Positions 55,495 through 64,000 of a stretch of 64,000 nucleotides of DNA are shown here, piece after piece. Where the stretch lies: the NCBI RefSeq assembly GCF_013372185.1, contig NZ_CP053830.1:310001-374000 (forward strand), in the 5' to 3' direction. The notes beneath the pieces were generated by a model. The model did no database searches. It was not told the origin of the DNA and saw only the letters and a program-made list of their open reading frames with translations. The stretch comes from Campylobacter lari subsp. lari (GTDB taxonomy: Bacteria > Campylobacterota > Campylobacteria > Campylobacterales > Campylobacteraceae). Every line of letters starts with the position of its first letter. The first letter of the stretch is position 1. Made by a program: the position numbers and the translations under genes.

Positions 55495-56481
55495 ATGAGA
55501 AAAATTATAGGATTAGTTAGTTTGGCTAGTGCTTTGTTTGCTTTTGATGCTAGTAAAATAGAAATTACTCCAACCTTTAACTACACAACCCCAGAAGGAA
55601 ATTTAGATCTTAAAAATTATAGTGGAGTGGGATTGAGATTTGGCTATCATTATGATGATTTATGGATAGATCAAGCTGAACTTGGTTTAGAGTATTATAA
55701 TAATGCAAAATATAATAATCCAAACGATAATACACATACAGATACTAGTGTTTCAAGATTTTATGTAAATGCTATTAAAGGAATTGATCTAGCTAATCAT
55801 GTGTATTTATATAGTTTATTAGGAACAGGTTATGAGTATTTAAGTCATGGAGCTTATGAAAATAAAAGCAGCATGTTTGCTCAATATGGTGCAGGTTTGA
55901 AGTTTGCACTTGGGGAAGATTTGGCTTTAAGAGTGGAAGCAAGAGATCAAATTAAATTCAATAATGGTGATCATAATTTGATTTCTAGCGTTGGCTTGAG
56001 TTTTTATTTTGGCAATAAAACTCCAAAAGCTCCTCAGCTTGCAACTAAACAAATCGAAGAAAAACCACAAGCAAAACAAATAGATAAATCATGTCCAGAG
56101 CCAAGAAAAGGTGCTTTGCTTGATCATATAGGTTGTGAAAAAACTATAATGCTTGAAGGGCATTTTGGTTTTGATCAAATCACTATAAACCCTGAATTTG
56201 CACAAAAAATCCAAGAAGTAGGCAAGGTTTTAGAAGAAAACCCACAATATTATACTATTTTAGAAGGACATACTGATAATACAGGCCCTAAAGCTTATAA
56301 TCAAAAATTATCATTAGAGCGTGCAAAGGCAGTTGCAAAAGAACTTGAAAAAGCAGGTGTTGCTAAAGAGAAAATTACAACTAAAGGCTACGGTTTTGAA
56401 AAGCCAATTGCAAGTAATGACACAAAAGAAGGTCGTGCGCAAAATAGACGCGTGGAAGCAAAATTTTTCATTAAAGAATAA
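55495..56481 (+). CDS. cadF: Outer-membrane fibronectin-binding adhesin CadF (OmpA family)
   Basis: This 328-residue outer-membrane protein has a signal ([18 protein letters not shown]) and an eight-strand barrel (to about residue 180). A short linker with [20 protein letters not shown] (two Cys) is followed by an OmpA peptidoglycan-binding domain ([22 protein letters not shown]). C. jejuni CadF is 319 residues. The position of its fibronectin-binding FRLS motif reads FALG here ([15 protein letters not shown]), so the best-studied binding motif is not conserved. It corresponds to Cj1478c. Confidence 0.93.
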   Translation: MRKIIGLVSLASALFAFDASKIEITPTFNYTTPEGNLDLKNYSGVGLRFGYHYDDLWIDQAELGLEYYNNAKYNNPNDNTHTDTSVSRFYVNAIKGIDLANHVYLYSLLGTGYEYLSHGAYENKSSMFAQYGAGLKFALGEDLALRVEARDQIKFNNGDHNLISSVGLSFYFGNKTPKAPQLATKQIEEKPQAKQIDKSCPEPRKGALLDHIGCEKTIMLEGHFGFDQITINPEFAQKIQEVGKVLEENPQYYTILEGHTDNTGPKAYNQKLSLERAKAVAKELEKAGVAKEKITTKGYGFEKPIASNDTKEGRAQNRRVEAKFFIKE

Positions 56482-56484
56482 ACT

Positions 56485-57129
56485 TTGTTAAAAAAGACTA
56501 TTTTATTTGACTTAGATGGCACTTTGATAGATTCTACAAGTGCCATTTTAGATGGATTTGATGCTGCTTTTAAAGCTTTTGGCGAGCCTTTAAGAGATCA
56601 TGAAATAATTAAAGCTTTAATAGGCTTTCCTTTGGATATAGCCTTTGAAAAACTAGGTGTATCAAAAGAAAAAATAAACGAATATATAAACGCATATAGA
56701 AGTGTGTATCAAAAAATTTATATAGAACAAACTCATTTGCTTGCTTTGGCTAAAGAAAGCGTATATGAGGCTAGTTTGTTTGCTGATTTGGCTGTAGTTA
56801 CTACTAAAAGCTCTAAATTTTCAAAGCCTTTGCTTGATCATTTGGGTATAGGAAAATATTTTAAGGTTATTATAGGCAGAGATGATGTAACTCACCCAAA
56901 ACCAAATGCTGAGCCTATTTTATTAGCCTTAGGAAAATTGTCTAAAAGTAAAGAAAATGCATTTATGATTGGAGATACTCATTTAGATATCCAAGCAGCT
57001 TGTAATGCAGGCATTAATCCCATAGCAGTGAGTAGTGGTTATGAAAGTAAGGAAAGTTTAGCTAAATTTAAAATTCCACTTTTTAAAAATACTCATGAGG
57101 CAATAGAACACATAAAAAATATCCGATAA
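56485..57129 (+). CDS. HAD-family phosphatase (Gph/PpaX-like)
   Basis: This 214-residue haloacid dehalogenase-fold hydrolase has LFDLDGTLIDSTS with the nucleophile and acid Asp pair, VVTTKSS (motif II Thr), HPKPNAEPI (motif III Lys) and MIGDTHLDIQAACNAG (motif IV acids). The cap domain size fits phosphoglycolate phosphatase or pyrophosphatase relatives; the substrate is unknown. It starts at a TTG 3 bases after cadF and corresponds to Cj1477c. Confidence 0.87.
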   Translation: MLKKTILFDLDGTLIDSTSAILDGFDAAFKAFGEPLRDHEIIKALIGFPLDIAFEKLGVSKEKINEYINAYRSVYQKIYIEQTHLLALAKESVYEASLFADLAVVTTKSSKFSKPLLDHLGIGKYFKVIIGRDDVTHPKPNAEPILLALGKLSKSKENAFMIGDTHLDIQAACNAGINPIAVSSGYESKESLAKFKIPLFKNTHEAIEHIKNIR

Positions 57130-57246
57130 TTTCACACTCAAACTCCATACTCATAAATAATAAAAATTTTTTATCATTGTTTAAGACAATTCAAGATAAA
57201 GTAGCTATTGATTTTAAGTAATTATTTTAATTATAAGGATAATTAG

Positions 57247-60200
57247 ATGAGTAAAATAATGAAAACAATGGATGGTAATGAAGCAGCAGCTTATGCAGCT
57301 TATGCATTTACAGAAGTTGCTGGAATTTATCCTATTACCCCAAGTTCACCAATGGCAGATTATACTGATATATGGGCTTCTCAAGGTAAAAAAAACCTTT
57401 TTGGAGTACCGGTTAAAGTCGTAGAAATGCAAAGTGAGGCAGGAGCAGCAGGGACAGTCCATGGTTCTTTGCAAGCTGGTGCTTTAACTACTACTTATAC
57501 TGCTTCTCAGGGACTTTTGTTAAAAATACCAAATATGTATAAAATCGCAGGTCAGCTTTTACCTGGGGTTATTCATGTGGCAGCTAGAGCTTTGGCTTCT
57601 CAAGCACTATCTATCTTTGGCGATCATCAAGATGTTTATGCAGCAAGACAAACAGGCTTTGCTATGCTTTGCTCACATTCTGTACAAGAAAGTATGGATT
57701 TAGCAGGTGTTGCGCACTTAGCAGCTATTAAAGGTAGAGTACCTTTTATGCATTTTTTTGATGGTTTTAGAACAAGCCATGAAATTCAAAAAATTGAAGT
57801 GATGGATTATGCACATTTTGATCGTTTGCTTGACCGTGAAGCTTTGATGGAGTTTAGAAATTCCTGTCTAAATCCAGAAAATCCAAAAACAAGAGGTACA
57901 GCTCAAAATGATGATATTTATTTTCAAACAAGAGAGTTAGCAAATAAATATTATGAAGCTATTCCTGATATTGTTAATGAATATATGCAAGAAATTTCAA
58001 AAATTACAGGAAGAGAATACAAGCCTTTTGTATATTATGGGGATAAAAATGCAACCCGCATTGTAGTAGCAATGGGCTCAGTGACTGAAGCTTTAAAAGA
58101 AGTTGTGGATCATCTAAATAGTAAAGGCGAAAAAGTTGGGGTTTTAAAAGTTCATTTATATAGACCATTTAGTTTAAAATATTTATTTGATGCAATGCCT
58201 CAAAGTGTTGAAAAAATCGCCGTTTTAGATAGAACTAAAGAGCCAGGAAGTTTAGGAGAACCACTTTATTTAGATTTGAAAAGTGCATATTATGGAAAAG
58301 AAAAAGCACCTTTAATCGTTGGTGGTAGATATGGACTTTCTTCAAAAGATGTTGATCCTGCTCAACTTCTAGCGGTTTTTGAAAATCTAAATCAAGCAAA
58401 TCCAAAAGATGGTTTTACCATAGGAATTAATGATGATGTGACTTTTACTTCATTGCCTGTGGGAGAAAAAATTTCTTTGGGTGATGAGAGTACTATAGAG
58501 TGCTTATTTTATGGACTTGGTGCTGATGGTACTGTAGGGGCGAATAAAAACTCTATTAAAATTATAGGGGATAAAACAGACTTTTATGCGCAAGCTTATT
58601 TTGCTTATGATTCTAAAAAATCAGGTGGTTATACAAGAAGCCATTTAAGATTTTCTAAAAAACCTATTACTTCAACCTATCTAGTTTCTACACCACATTT
58701 TGTAGCATGTTCAGTGGCTGCTTACTTAGAAATTTATGATGTTTTAGCAGGCATTAGAAAAGGCGGAACTTTCCTTTTAAATAGTATTTGGAACGCACAA
58801 GAGACAATAAAAAGAATTCCAAATTCAGTAAAAAGGGTTTTAGCGCAAAAAGAAATTAATTTTTATATCATTAATGCTACAAAACTTGCTAGAGAAATAG
58901 GACTAGGTAGTAGAACAAATACAATCATGCAATCGGCTTTTTTCAAACTTGCTAATATCATTCCTTTTGAAGATGCGCAAAAATATATGAAAGAATTAGC
59001 TTATAAATCATATAGCAAAAAAGGTGATGCTATAGTTGAGATGAACTATAAAGCTATTGATGTAGGTGCAGATGGACTTGTAAAAGTTGATATTGATCCT
59101 TCTTGGGCGAATTTGACTGATGAAGTAAAAGAAGAAACTATAGCCTATAAAGGTACTGAGTTTGTTGAGAAAATCGCAAAACCTATGAATGCAGCTAAGG
59201 GAGATGATTTACCAGTTTCGGCATTTTTGGGTTATGAAGATGGTAGTTTTGAACATGGTACTACTGAGTATGAAAAAAGAGGCGTTGGTGTTATGGTGCC
59301 AAGATGGATTGAAACTAATTGTATTCAGTGTAATCAATGTGCTTCGGTGTGTCCACATGCAGTTATTAGACCATTTTTAATAGATGAAAAAGAATTAGAA
59401 AATGCTCCAGCAGGTGTAAAAGAACATAGCTTAAATGCAAAAGGTGTAAAAGAGCAAAAACTTAATTTTAAAATTCAAGTATCTCCGCTTGATTGTACAG
59501 GATGTGAGCTTTGTGTGCATGAGTGTCCTACTAAAGAAAAATCTTTAGTAATGGTTCCACTAGGTGAAGAGCTTGATCATGGTGAGCAAGAAAATGCAGA
59601 TTATTTATTTAAAAAAGTAAGCTATAAAGATAATATCTTAAATAGAGAAAATGCAAAAGGTATCCAATTTGCTCAACCTTTATTTGAATTCCATGGTGCA
59701 TGCCCAGGGTGCGGGGAAACTCCTTATATTACTTTAATCACTAGATTATTTGGTGAAAGAATGATTATTGCTAATGCAACAGGTTGTAGTTCTATTTACG
59801 GTGGTTCAGCTCCTTCAACTCCATATAGAAAAAGTAATAAAAATGGTCATGGGCCTGCTTGGGGTAATTCTTTATTTGAAGATAATGCTGAATTTGGCCT
59901 TGGTATGAAAATAGCAACTGAAACAACAAGACATAAAATAGAGCAGATTATGAATGAAAGCATGCAAGAAGTTCCTAATGCGCTTTCAGCTTTATATAAA
60001 GAATGGATTGCAAATAAAGAAGATTCTAAAGCTTCTTTAGAACTAAGAGATAAGTTGGTGCCATTGCTAGAAGAAAATAAACAGATTAAAACTGTAAATG
60101 ATATTTTAGAACTTAAAAGCTATTTAAGTAAAAAATCACATTGGATTTTCGGTGGTGATGGCTGGGCTTATGATATAGGTTATGGTGGGCTTGATCATGT

Positions 60201-60801
60201 TTTAGCAAGCGGTGAAAATGTAAATATTTTAGTGCTTGATACTGAAGTTTATTCAAATACTGGAGGTCAAAGCTCAAAATCTTCAAGAACAGGTTCAGTG
60301 GCTCAATTTGCTGCAGCAGGTAAGCCAGTACAGAAAAAAGATCTTGGTCAAATTGCTATGACTTATGGTTATATTTTTGTGGCTCAAGTAAATTCTAATG
60401 CAAATTATGCGCAATTGTTAAAAGCAATAATAGCAGCAGAAGCTTATGATGGACCTTCTTTGATTATAGCTTATTCTCCTTGTATAGCTCATGGTATTAA
60501 AGGTGGGCTTGGAAATTCAGGAAATCAAGCAGAACTTGCTACAAAATGTGGATATTGGCCAACTTATATTTATGATCCGCGTTTGGAAGCTGAGGGTAAA
60601 AATCCTTTAACAATTTCTTCAAAAGAACCTGATTGGGATTTATATGAAAGCTTTTTAATGAACGAAGTGCGTTATAATTCTTTGAAAAAATCAAATCCTG
60701 AGCATGCAAAAGAATTGTTTGAAAAAAATAAAGCAGAAGCACAGCGCCGCTATAGACAGCTTAAACGATTAGCAAGTGCTGATTTTAGTAATGAAAACTA
60801 A
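57247..60801 (+). CDS. por: Pyruvate:flavodoxin/ferredoxin oxidoreductase Por
   Basis: This 1184-residue single-chain enzyme converts pyruvate and CoA to acetyl-CoA and CO2, reducing flavodoxin. In order it has VAGIYPITPSSPMADYTD (pyruvate side), a gamma-type domain near residue 420, two [4Fe-4S] motifs (CIQCNQCASVCPH and CTGCELCVHECP) near residue 700, and the third-cluster cysteines in GACPGCGETPYI. The TPP site GDGWAYDIGYGGLDH lies near residue 970. It is a central, oxygen-sensitive enzyme in campylobacters (Cj1476c). The competence genes begin 3 bases after it, separated by an in-gene terminator. Confidence 0.96.
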   Translation: MSKIMKTMDGNEAAAYAAYAFTEVAGIYPITPSSPMADYTDIWASQGKKNLFGVPVKVVEMQSEAGAAGTVHGSLQAGALTTTYTASQGLLLKIPNMYKIAGQLLPGVIHVAARALASQALSIFGDHQDVYAARQTGFAMLCSHSVQESMDLAGVAHLAAIKGRVPFMHFFDGFRTSHEIQKIEVMDYAHFDRLLDREALMEFRNSCLNPENPKTRGTAQNDDIYFQTRELANKYYEAIPDIVNEYMQEISKITGREYKPFVYYGDKNATRIVVAMGSVTEALKEVVDHLNSKGEKVGVLKVHLYRPFSLKYLFDAMPQSVEKIAVLDRTKEPGSLGEPLYLDLKSAYYGKEKAPLIVGGRYGLSSKDVDPAQLLAVFENLNQANPKDGFTIGINDDVTFTSLPVGEKISLGDESTIECLFYGLGADGTVGANKNSIKIIGDKTDFYAQAYFAYDSKKSGGYTRSHLRFSKKPITSTYLVSTPHFVACSVAAYLEIYDVLAGIRKGGTFLLNSIWNAQETIKRIPNSVKRVLAQKEINFYIINATKLAREIGLGSRTNTIMQSAFFKLANIIPFEDAQKYMKELAYKSYSKKGDAIVEMNYKAIDVGADGLVKVDIDPSWANLTDEVKEETIAYKGTEFVEKIAKPMNAAKGDDLPVSAFLGYEDGSFEHGTTEYEKRGVGVMVPRWIETNCIQCNQCASVCPHAVIRPFLIDEKELENAPAGVKEHSLNAKGVKEQKLNFKIQVSPLDCTGCELCVHECPTKEKSLVMVPLGEELDHGEQENADYLFKKVSYKDNILNRENAKGIQFAQPLFEFHGACPGCGETPYITLITRLFGERMIIANATGCSSIYGGSAPSTPYRKSNKNGHGPAWGNSLFEDNAEFGLGMKIATETTRHKIEQIMNESMQEVPNALSALYKEWIANKEDSKASLELRDKLVPLLEENKQIKTVNDILELKSYLSKKSHWIFGGDGWAYDIGYGGLDHVLASGENVNILVLDTEVYSNTGGQSSKSSRTGSVAQFAAAGKPVQKKDLGQIAMTYGYIFVAQVNSNANYAQLLKAIIAAEAYDGPSLIIAYSPCIAHGIKGGLGNSGNQAELATKCGYWPTYIYDPRLEAEGKNPLTISSKEPDWDLYESFLMNEVRYNSLKKSNPEHAKELFEKNKAEAQRRYRQLKRLASADFSNEN

Positions 60802-60804
60802 AAT

Positions 60805-61128
60805 TTGCTTCGATTTTTACTTGTGAGTTTATGGATACTTAGCGCTTTTGGCGCTAAGTATCCATTTTTGAATCAAAGTTGCAATGATGTTGATTTTTCC
60901 TTGATTCAAGATCCTTTTTTTCAAAAAACTACAAATATAAAATCTGATTTTTCCTTGCAAGCTATCGTTTCTAATAAAGTTAAGATTAATGATAAATGGT
61001 ATGTTTTGAATGATGATATTGAAGGTTTTAAGATTGTTGAGATTAAAAATTCTCAAGTTATATTGATAAAGGAAGAAAAAGTCATGGTTTTAAAATTGTA
61101 TGAAAAAAATAATATTTTTATTCATTAG
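60805..61128 (+). CDS. Competence/DNA-uptake protein CtsR-like (PilP-like)
   Basis: This 107-residue protein starts at a TTG just after por and has a signal peptide (LRFLLVSLWILSAFGAKYP). A small domain ends IEGFKIVEIKNSQVILIKEEKVMVLKL, typical of PilP- or GspC-like partners of secretins. By position it is the Cj1475c gene of the transformation cluster, which I recall as ctsR. Its signal-peptide codons contain a perfect 15-bp terminator hairpin, so upstream transcription from por would largely stop inside the gene. The 3' end overlaps the secretin gene by 29 bases. Confidence 0.75.
   Translation: MLRFLLVSLWILSAFGAKYPFLNQSCNDVDFSLIQDPFFQKTTNIKSDFSLQAIVSNKVKINDKWYVLNDDIEGFKIVEIKNSQVILIKEEKVMVLKLYEKNNIFIH
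60831..60869 (+). terminator. Perfect 15-bp terminator hairpin inside the ctsR-like gene
   Basis: ATGGATACTTAGCGC and GCGCTAAGTATCCAT pair along 15 bases with a TTTTG loop, followed by TTTTT. It begins 29 bases after the por stop and lies entirely within the signal-peptide codons of the next gene. It is one of the strongest hairpins in the window and probably ends most por transcripts. Confidence 0.88.
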
Positions 61129-62491
61129 TATTTTAAGTTTTACAAATATTTTTGCTTCGCAGTGTCATCAGCGCTTTTTTGATATAAGCGTAGAAAATAA
61201 AACTTCTTTGATTGAAATTTTAAATGAACTTGGTAGAGAATGTGGATTTAGTATTATAATAAAAGATTCATTAGCTAGAGAAAAGTTAAATCATACTCAA
61301 AATTATTTACACATAAGAAAAATGTCTTTAAGAGAAATTTTTAAACTTTTATTGATGGAAAATAATCTTGCTTATGAGTATGAAAAAAATATTTTAAAAA
61401 TTTATGGAAGACAAGTTAAAACTTTTAAAGTTCATTATATAAGCTCTATTAGAGAAGGGCAAAGCATTACTAAAGCTTCAGTGGATTCAAGACCTAAACA
61501 GGGTGATTATGATAGTGCTAAAGAAGCAGATAATTTAGTCATTAGTACAGATAAATTTGATTTTTGGGAGAAAATTGCAGAAGAAATTCAAGCTTTACTT
61601 GATGAAAATACTACTAAGCCCATTATTAATACCAATGCGGGAATTATTACTTTAAATGCTACCTTGTATGAGCTTGCAAGAGTTGAAAAATATCTAAAAG
61701 ACTTAAATAAAAGACTTAAAAAGCAAGTTTTAATTGATGTAAGTATAGTTGCAGTACATTTAAATAAAAGCCATTCAAGTGGGATTAACTGGCAAGAGCT
61801 TGCTTTTAAACTTAATGGAGATGATAATGATTTTATAATCAATAAAGGTGGTGTTAAAAATATTAATCTTAAAGCTAATGTTGAAACTAAGGCAATTTTA
61901 AATTTATTACAAGAAAATGGCAAAACCACTGTACTTTCTAACCCAAAACTCATGGCACTTAATAATCAGCAAGCTATTATTTCCATAGGTGATACGATTA
62001 ATTATCAAGTAAAAGAAAGCTCTAAGGGTACTGAAAATGGTACGACCATTAGTGAAACTTATAATAATTATTCTATTTTTGTAGGAATTTTACTAAATAT
62101 TTTGCCAGAAATTTCAGATGATCATAAAATCATGCTTAGGATTAATCCTAGTTTGAGTGATTTTAAATATAGTGTTGATAATCATAGACAAAATAAACCA
62201 AGAAATATAGCACCAGATACTATACAAAAAAAGCTTTCTACTGTAGTTGAAGTGGATGATGGGCAAACTTTAATTTTGGGTGGATTGATTAGCAAAAATA
62301 CGATTAGTAATCATAATGAAGTAAGTGCTTTATCTAAAATACCACTTTTTGGTGCCTTGTTTCAAGGAAAGCAAAATTTAGAAGATATTAGTGAAATAGT
62401 TTTTATCATCAAGCCAAGTTTAATAAGAGCTGATAAAAAAGTATTAAGTTTGAAAGAATTAGGTTTTGAACATGAAGATGATATGTTTTAA
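61100..62491 (+). CDS. ctsD: Secretin CtsD (type II secretion/type IV pilus-like, DNA uptake)
   Basis: This 463-residue outer-membrane secretin has a signal (KIIFLFISILSFTNIFAS), an N-domain (SVENKTSLIEILNELGRECG) and the secretin core. Core motifs are KTTVLSNPKLMALNNQQAIISIGD, VEVDDGQTLILGGLISKNT and IPLFGALFQGK. It forms the pore for DNA entry in C. jejuni transformation (Cj1474c). It overlaps its neighbours on both sides (29 and 20 bases). Confidence 0.92.
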   Translation: MKKIIFLFISILSFTNIFASQCHQRFFDISVENKTSLIEILNELGRECGFSIIIKDSLAREKLNHTQNYLHIRKMSLREIFKLLLMENNLAYEYEKNILKIYGRQVKTFKVHYISSIREGQSITKASVDSRPKQGDYDSAKEADNLVISTDKFDFWEKIAEEIQALLDENTTKPIINTNAGIITLNATLYELARVEKYLKDLNKRLKKQVLIDVSIVAVHLNKSHSSGINWQELAFKLNGDDNDFIINKGGVKNINLKANVETKAILNLLQENGKTTVLSNPKLMALNNQQAIISIGDTINYQVKESSKGTENGTTISETYNNYSIFVGILLNILPEISDDHKIMLRINPSLSDFKYSVDNHRQNKPRNIAPDTIQKKLSTVVEVDDGQTLILGGLISKNTISNHNEVSALSKIPLFGALFQGKQNLEDISEIVFIIKPSLIRADKKVLSLKELGFEHEDDMF

Positions 62492-62801
62492 TTTTTTGAT
62501 TTGTTTGTCTTTTTTAAATGCAATAAATATTCAAAATGAAGATTTTGAGCAAAATGTATTCTATGAAAAATTTATCAATCAGCCAAACTATGAAAATGCT
62601 TTAAATTTAGCTAAATATTTTTATCAAATAAAAGATTATCAAAAGGCCGTTTTTTGGGCTATTGAGGCAAATGAATTTGAATTATTAGAAAAAGAAGCAT
62701 GGCTAGTTTTTATCAATGCTAAATTAAAACTTGGAAAGCATGAAGATGCTTTAAGAGCTAAAGAAGAGTATGAAAAACTTTTAGGAAATTATTTTGAATG
62801 A
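62472..62801 (+). CDS. Small TPR-like periplasmic protein of the cts cluster
   Basis: This 109-residue protein has a short signal (MKMICFNFLICLSFLNAI) and two or three TPR-like helical pairs (YENALNLAKYFYQIKDYQKAVFWAIEANEFELLEKEAWLVFINAKL). It matches Cj1472c in style. In C. jejuni, as I recall, ctsP lies between ctsD and this gene; here the gene overlaps ctsD by 20 bases, leaving no room for it. The start could also be TTG 62466. The function is unknown beyond its place in the transformation cluster. Confidence 0.65.
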   Translation: MKMICFNFLICLSFLNAINIQNEDFEQNVFYEKFINQPNYENALNLAKYFYQIKDYQKAVFWAIEANEFELLEKEAWLVFINAKLKLGKHEDALRAKEEYEKLLGNYFE

Positions 62802-64000
62802 CGCAAAAGAAATAAAAGTTTTAAATAAACTTCCTTTGCAAGAATTGGCTTTAGAATATAAATTAGAAATTTTAGACTTAAACCAAACTCTTAAAATAGA
62901 AAAATATCTCCATGTTTTGCCTTTTTCTCTAATAGAACAATATAATATTTTTTGTTTTTATGAAGATGATGAAAATATTCATATAGCTTCTTTAAAACCT
63001 TTAGATGAGAGTATTTTAGAAAAAATACAAAATTTATACCGCTTAAAGACGATTAAAATTTTTCTTTGTGATTTTATACAATTTAAATTCTTACTAGAAA
63101 GGATTAAATTTTTAATTTGCTTTCAAAACTATCTTGATAAATTAAAACTTAATTTAAAAAGTGATGAAAATAAAGATGAGCTTTTATTAGAGCAGTTTTT
63201 GAATTTAATTTTAACTTATGCTTGCTTTTTAAGAGCAAGTGATATTCATTTAGAGCCTTTGGAAAATGAAGTTTTGATAAGATTTAGAATAGATGGAGAA
63301 TTAAAATATATCCATAGCCTTGATGTGAGTTCTTATCAGGCTTTATTAATGCATATAAAAATCATCACCCTACTTAATGTAGCCGAACAAAGACAAGCTC
63401 AAGATGGAAGTTTTTCCAAGATTATTTTAGAGCAAAAGTATGACTTTAGAATTTCAATTATGCCTTTGTTATTTGGGCAAAGTGTGGTACTTAGGATTTT
63501 AAAACAAGATGAGCATGTTTTAAAACTTGATAGACTTTTTATTAAAGAAGAAAATTTATTCCGTTTGAAAAAAGATATGAATGCACCTTATGGTTTGATT
63601 TTATTTTGTGGGCCAACAGGGAGTGGTAAAAGCACTTTTATGCATGCTATTTTAAACGAGCTTGATCAAAATAAAAAAATCATTACTCTAGAAGATCCTA
63701 TAGAATATAAACTTAAACATGCTCAGCAAATTTTGTTAAATTCTAAAACCGGTTTTGATTTTCACAAAGCTTTAAGAGCGGTTTTGAGGCAAGATCCTGA
63801 TGTGATTATGGTGGGTGAAATCAGAGATGAGGAGAGTTTGGATATAGTTTTAAAAGCTTCTTTAAGTGGACATTTAGTTTTAAGCACCCTGCATACTAAT
63901 GGTGCTATAGAAGCTATTTTTAGAATGAAGCACATGGGTGCAAAAGAATATTTAATAGCTTATGCACTTAATTTGATTATAGCTCAACGCTTGGTAAGAA
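62794..64000 (+). CDS. ctsE: Secretion ATPase CtsE (GspE/PilB-like), 3' end beyond window
   Basis: This frame is open from a TTG at 62794 to the window end (about 402 residues). The N-terminal domain is followed by the GspE core: SDIHLEPLENEVLIRFRIDGE near residue 150, Walker A GPTGSGKST near residue 273, the Asp box TLEDPIEYK, Walker B DPDVIMVGEIRD and the His box STLHTNGA. It powers the transformation pseudopilus. The C-terminal part is missing. It overlaps the TPR-like gene by 8 bases and corresponds to Cj1471c. Confidence 0.9.
   Translation, partial: MNDAKEIKVLNKLPLQELALEYKLEILDLNQTLKIEKYLHVLPFSLIEQYNIFCFYEDDENIHIASLKPLDESILEKIQNLYRLKTIKIFLCDFIQFKFLLERIKFLICFQNYLDKLKLNLKSDENKDELLLEQFLNLILTYACFLRASDIHLEPLENEVLIRFRIDGELKYIHSLDVSSYQALLMHIKIITLLNVAEQRQAQDGSFSKIILEQKYDFRISIMPLLFGQSVVLRILKQDEHVLKLDRLFIKEENLFRLKKDMNAPYGLILFCGPTGSGKSTFMHAILNELDQNKKIITLEDPIEYKLKHAQQILLNSKTGFDFHKALRAVLRQDPDVIMVGEIRDEESLDIVLKASLSGHLVLSTLHTNGAIEAIFRMKHMGAKEYLIAYALNLIIAQRLVR

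Noticed and set aside
57171-57190. Short inverted repeat ATTGT-N5-ACAAT before por as an operator
   Set aside because: Five-base arms in A+T-rich sequence are expected by chance.

Overview
This window is a chromosomal segment of a low-GC epsilonproteobacterium, almost certainly a thermotolerant Campylobacter. The evidence is strong A+T bias, TATAAT-type -10 boxes, and a recognisable CadF adhesin, cts competence cluster, PorA-type pyruvate oxidoreductase, single-copy cbb3 oxidase operon and fdhT/fdhU selenium genes. From memory, gene order from moeA to ctsE (20188-64000) follows the C. jejuni Cj1519-Cj1471 block in inverted orientation. The left part joins two stretches that I recall as separate in C. 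jejuni: frdCAB with the dynamin-like pair (Cj0408-Cj0412), and the RrpA-like regulator/type I restriction region (Cj1545-Cj1553). That argues for a different species, plausibly of the C. lari group (inference).

Layout. 1-3073: fumarate reductase frdC(partial)AB, then two overlapping dynamin-like GTPases (3051-7083). 7086-10823: a redox-stress block holding pnuC, a HugZ-like protein, mdaB, an HxlR-family regulator, a lipocalin and a zinc alcohol dehydrogenase. The mdaB and adh promoters carry nearly identical upstream boxes at identical distances. 10978-20191: a defence island in one operon-like run, hsdR-hamA-hamB-hsdS-fic-hsdM. This is a type I restriction-modification system with a complete Hachiman system (HamA nuclease, HamB helicase) between R and S. 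A Fic/winged-helix gene lies between S and M, preceded by three operator-like inverted repeats spaced exactly 40 bp apart. 20188-23589: moeA, moaE, moaD and a Tat-exported multicopper oxidase.

23716-39773: nspC, then a formate-dehydrogenase/selenium region. It holds the cytochrome b subunit, a TorD-like chaperone, a small Tat protein, FdhA with an in-frame UGA (Sec), FdhB, a ModE-like regulator, YedF-like, SelD (also with an in-frame UGA), putA-putP, fdhU-fdhT and the selenocysteine tRNA. Molybdenum cofactor synthesis, selenium uptake and activation, tRNA-Sec and the Mo/Sec enzyme are therefore all within 20 kb. 39798-44366: purA, FliJ-like and MotE-like flagellar genes, a DUF507 protein, carA and a TauE/SafE-type membrane protein. 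44490-54256: ccoNOQP, cbb3 accessory genes (including an easily missed 33-residue membrane peptide) and addBA in one overlapping run. 54432-57129: rplM-rpsI, a candidate small RNA, cadF and a HAD phosphatase. 57247-64000: por and the start of the cts DNA-uptake cluster, whose first gene contains a perfect 15-bp terminator hairpin in its signal-peptide codons.

The genome is compact: most genes in a run overlap or abut, convergent genes meet within a few bases, and no gene-free stretch exceeds 300 bases. The largest gaps (55250-55494, 26690-26865, 54257-54428) all hold recognisable control elements. Function calls rest on reading the translated sequences and on family knowledge. No database search was run, and C. 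jejuni locus comparisons are from memory.
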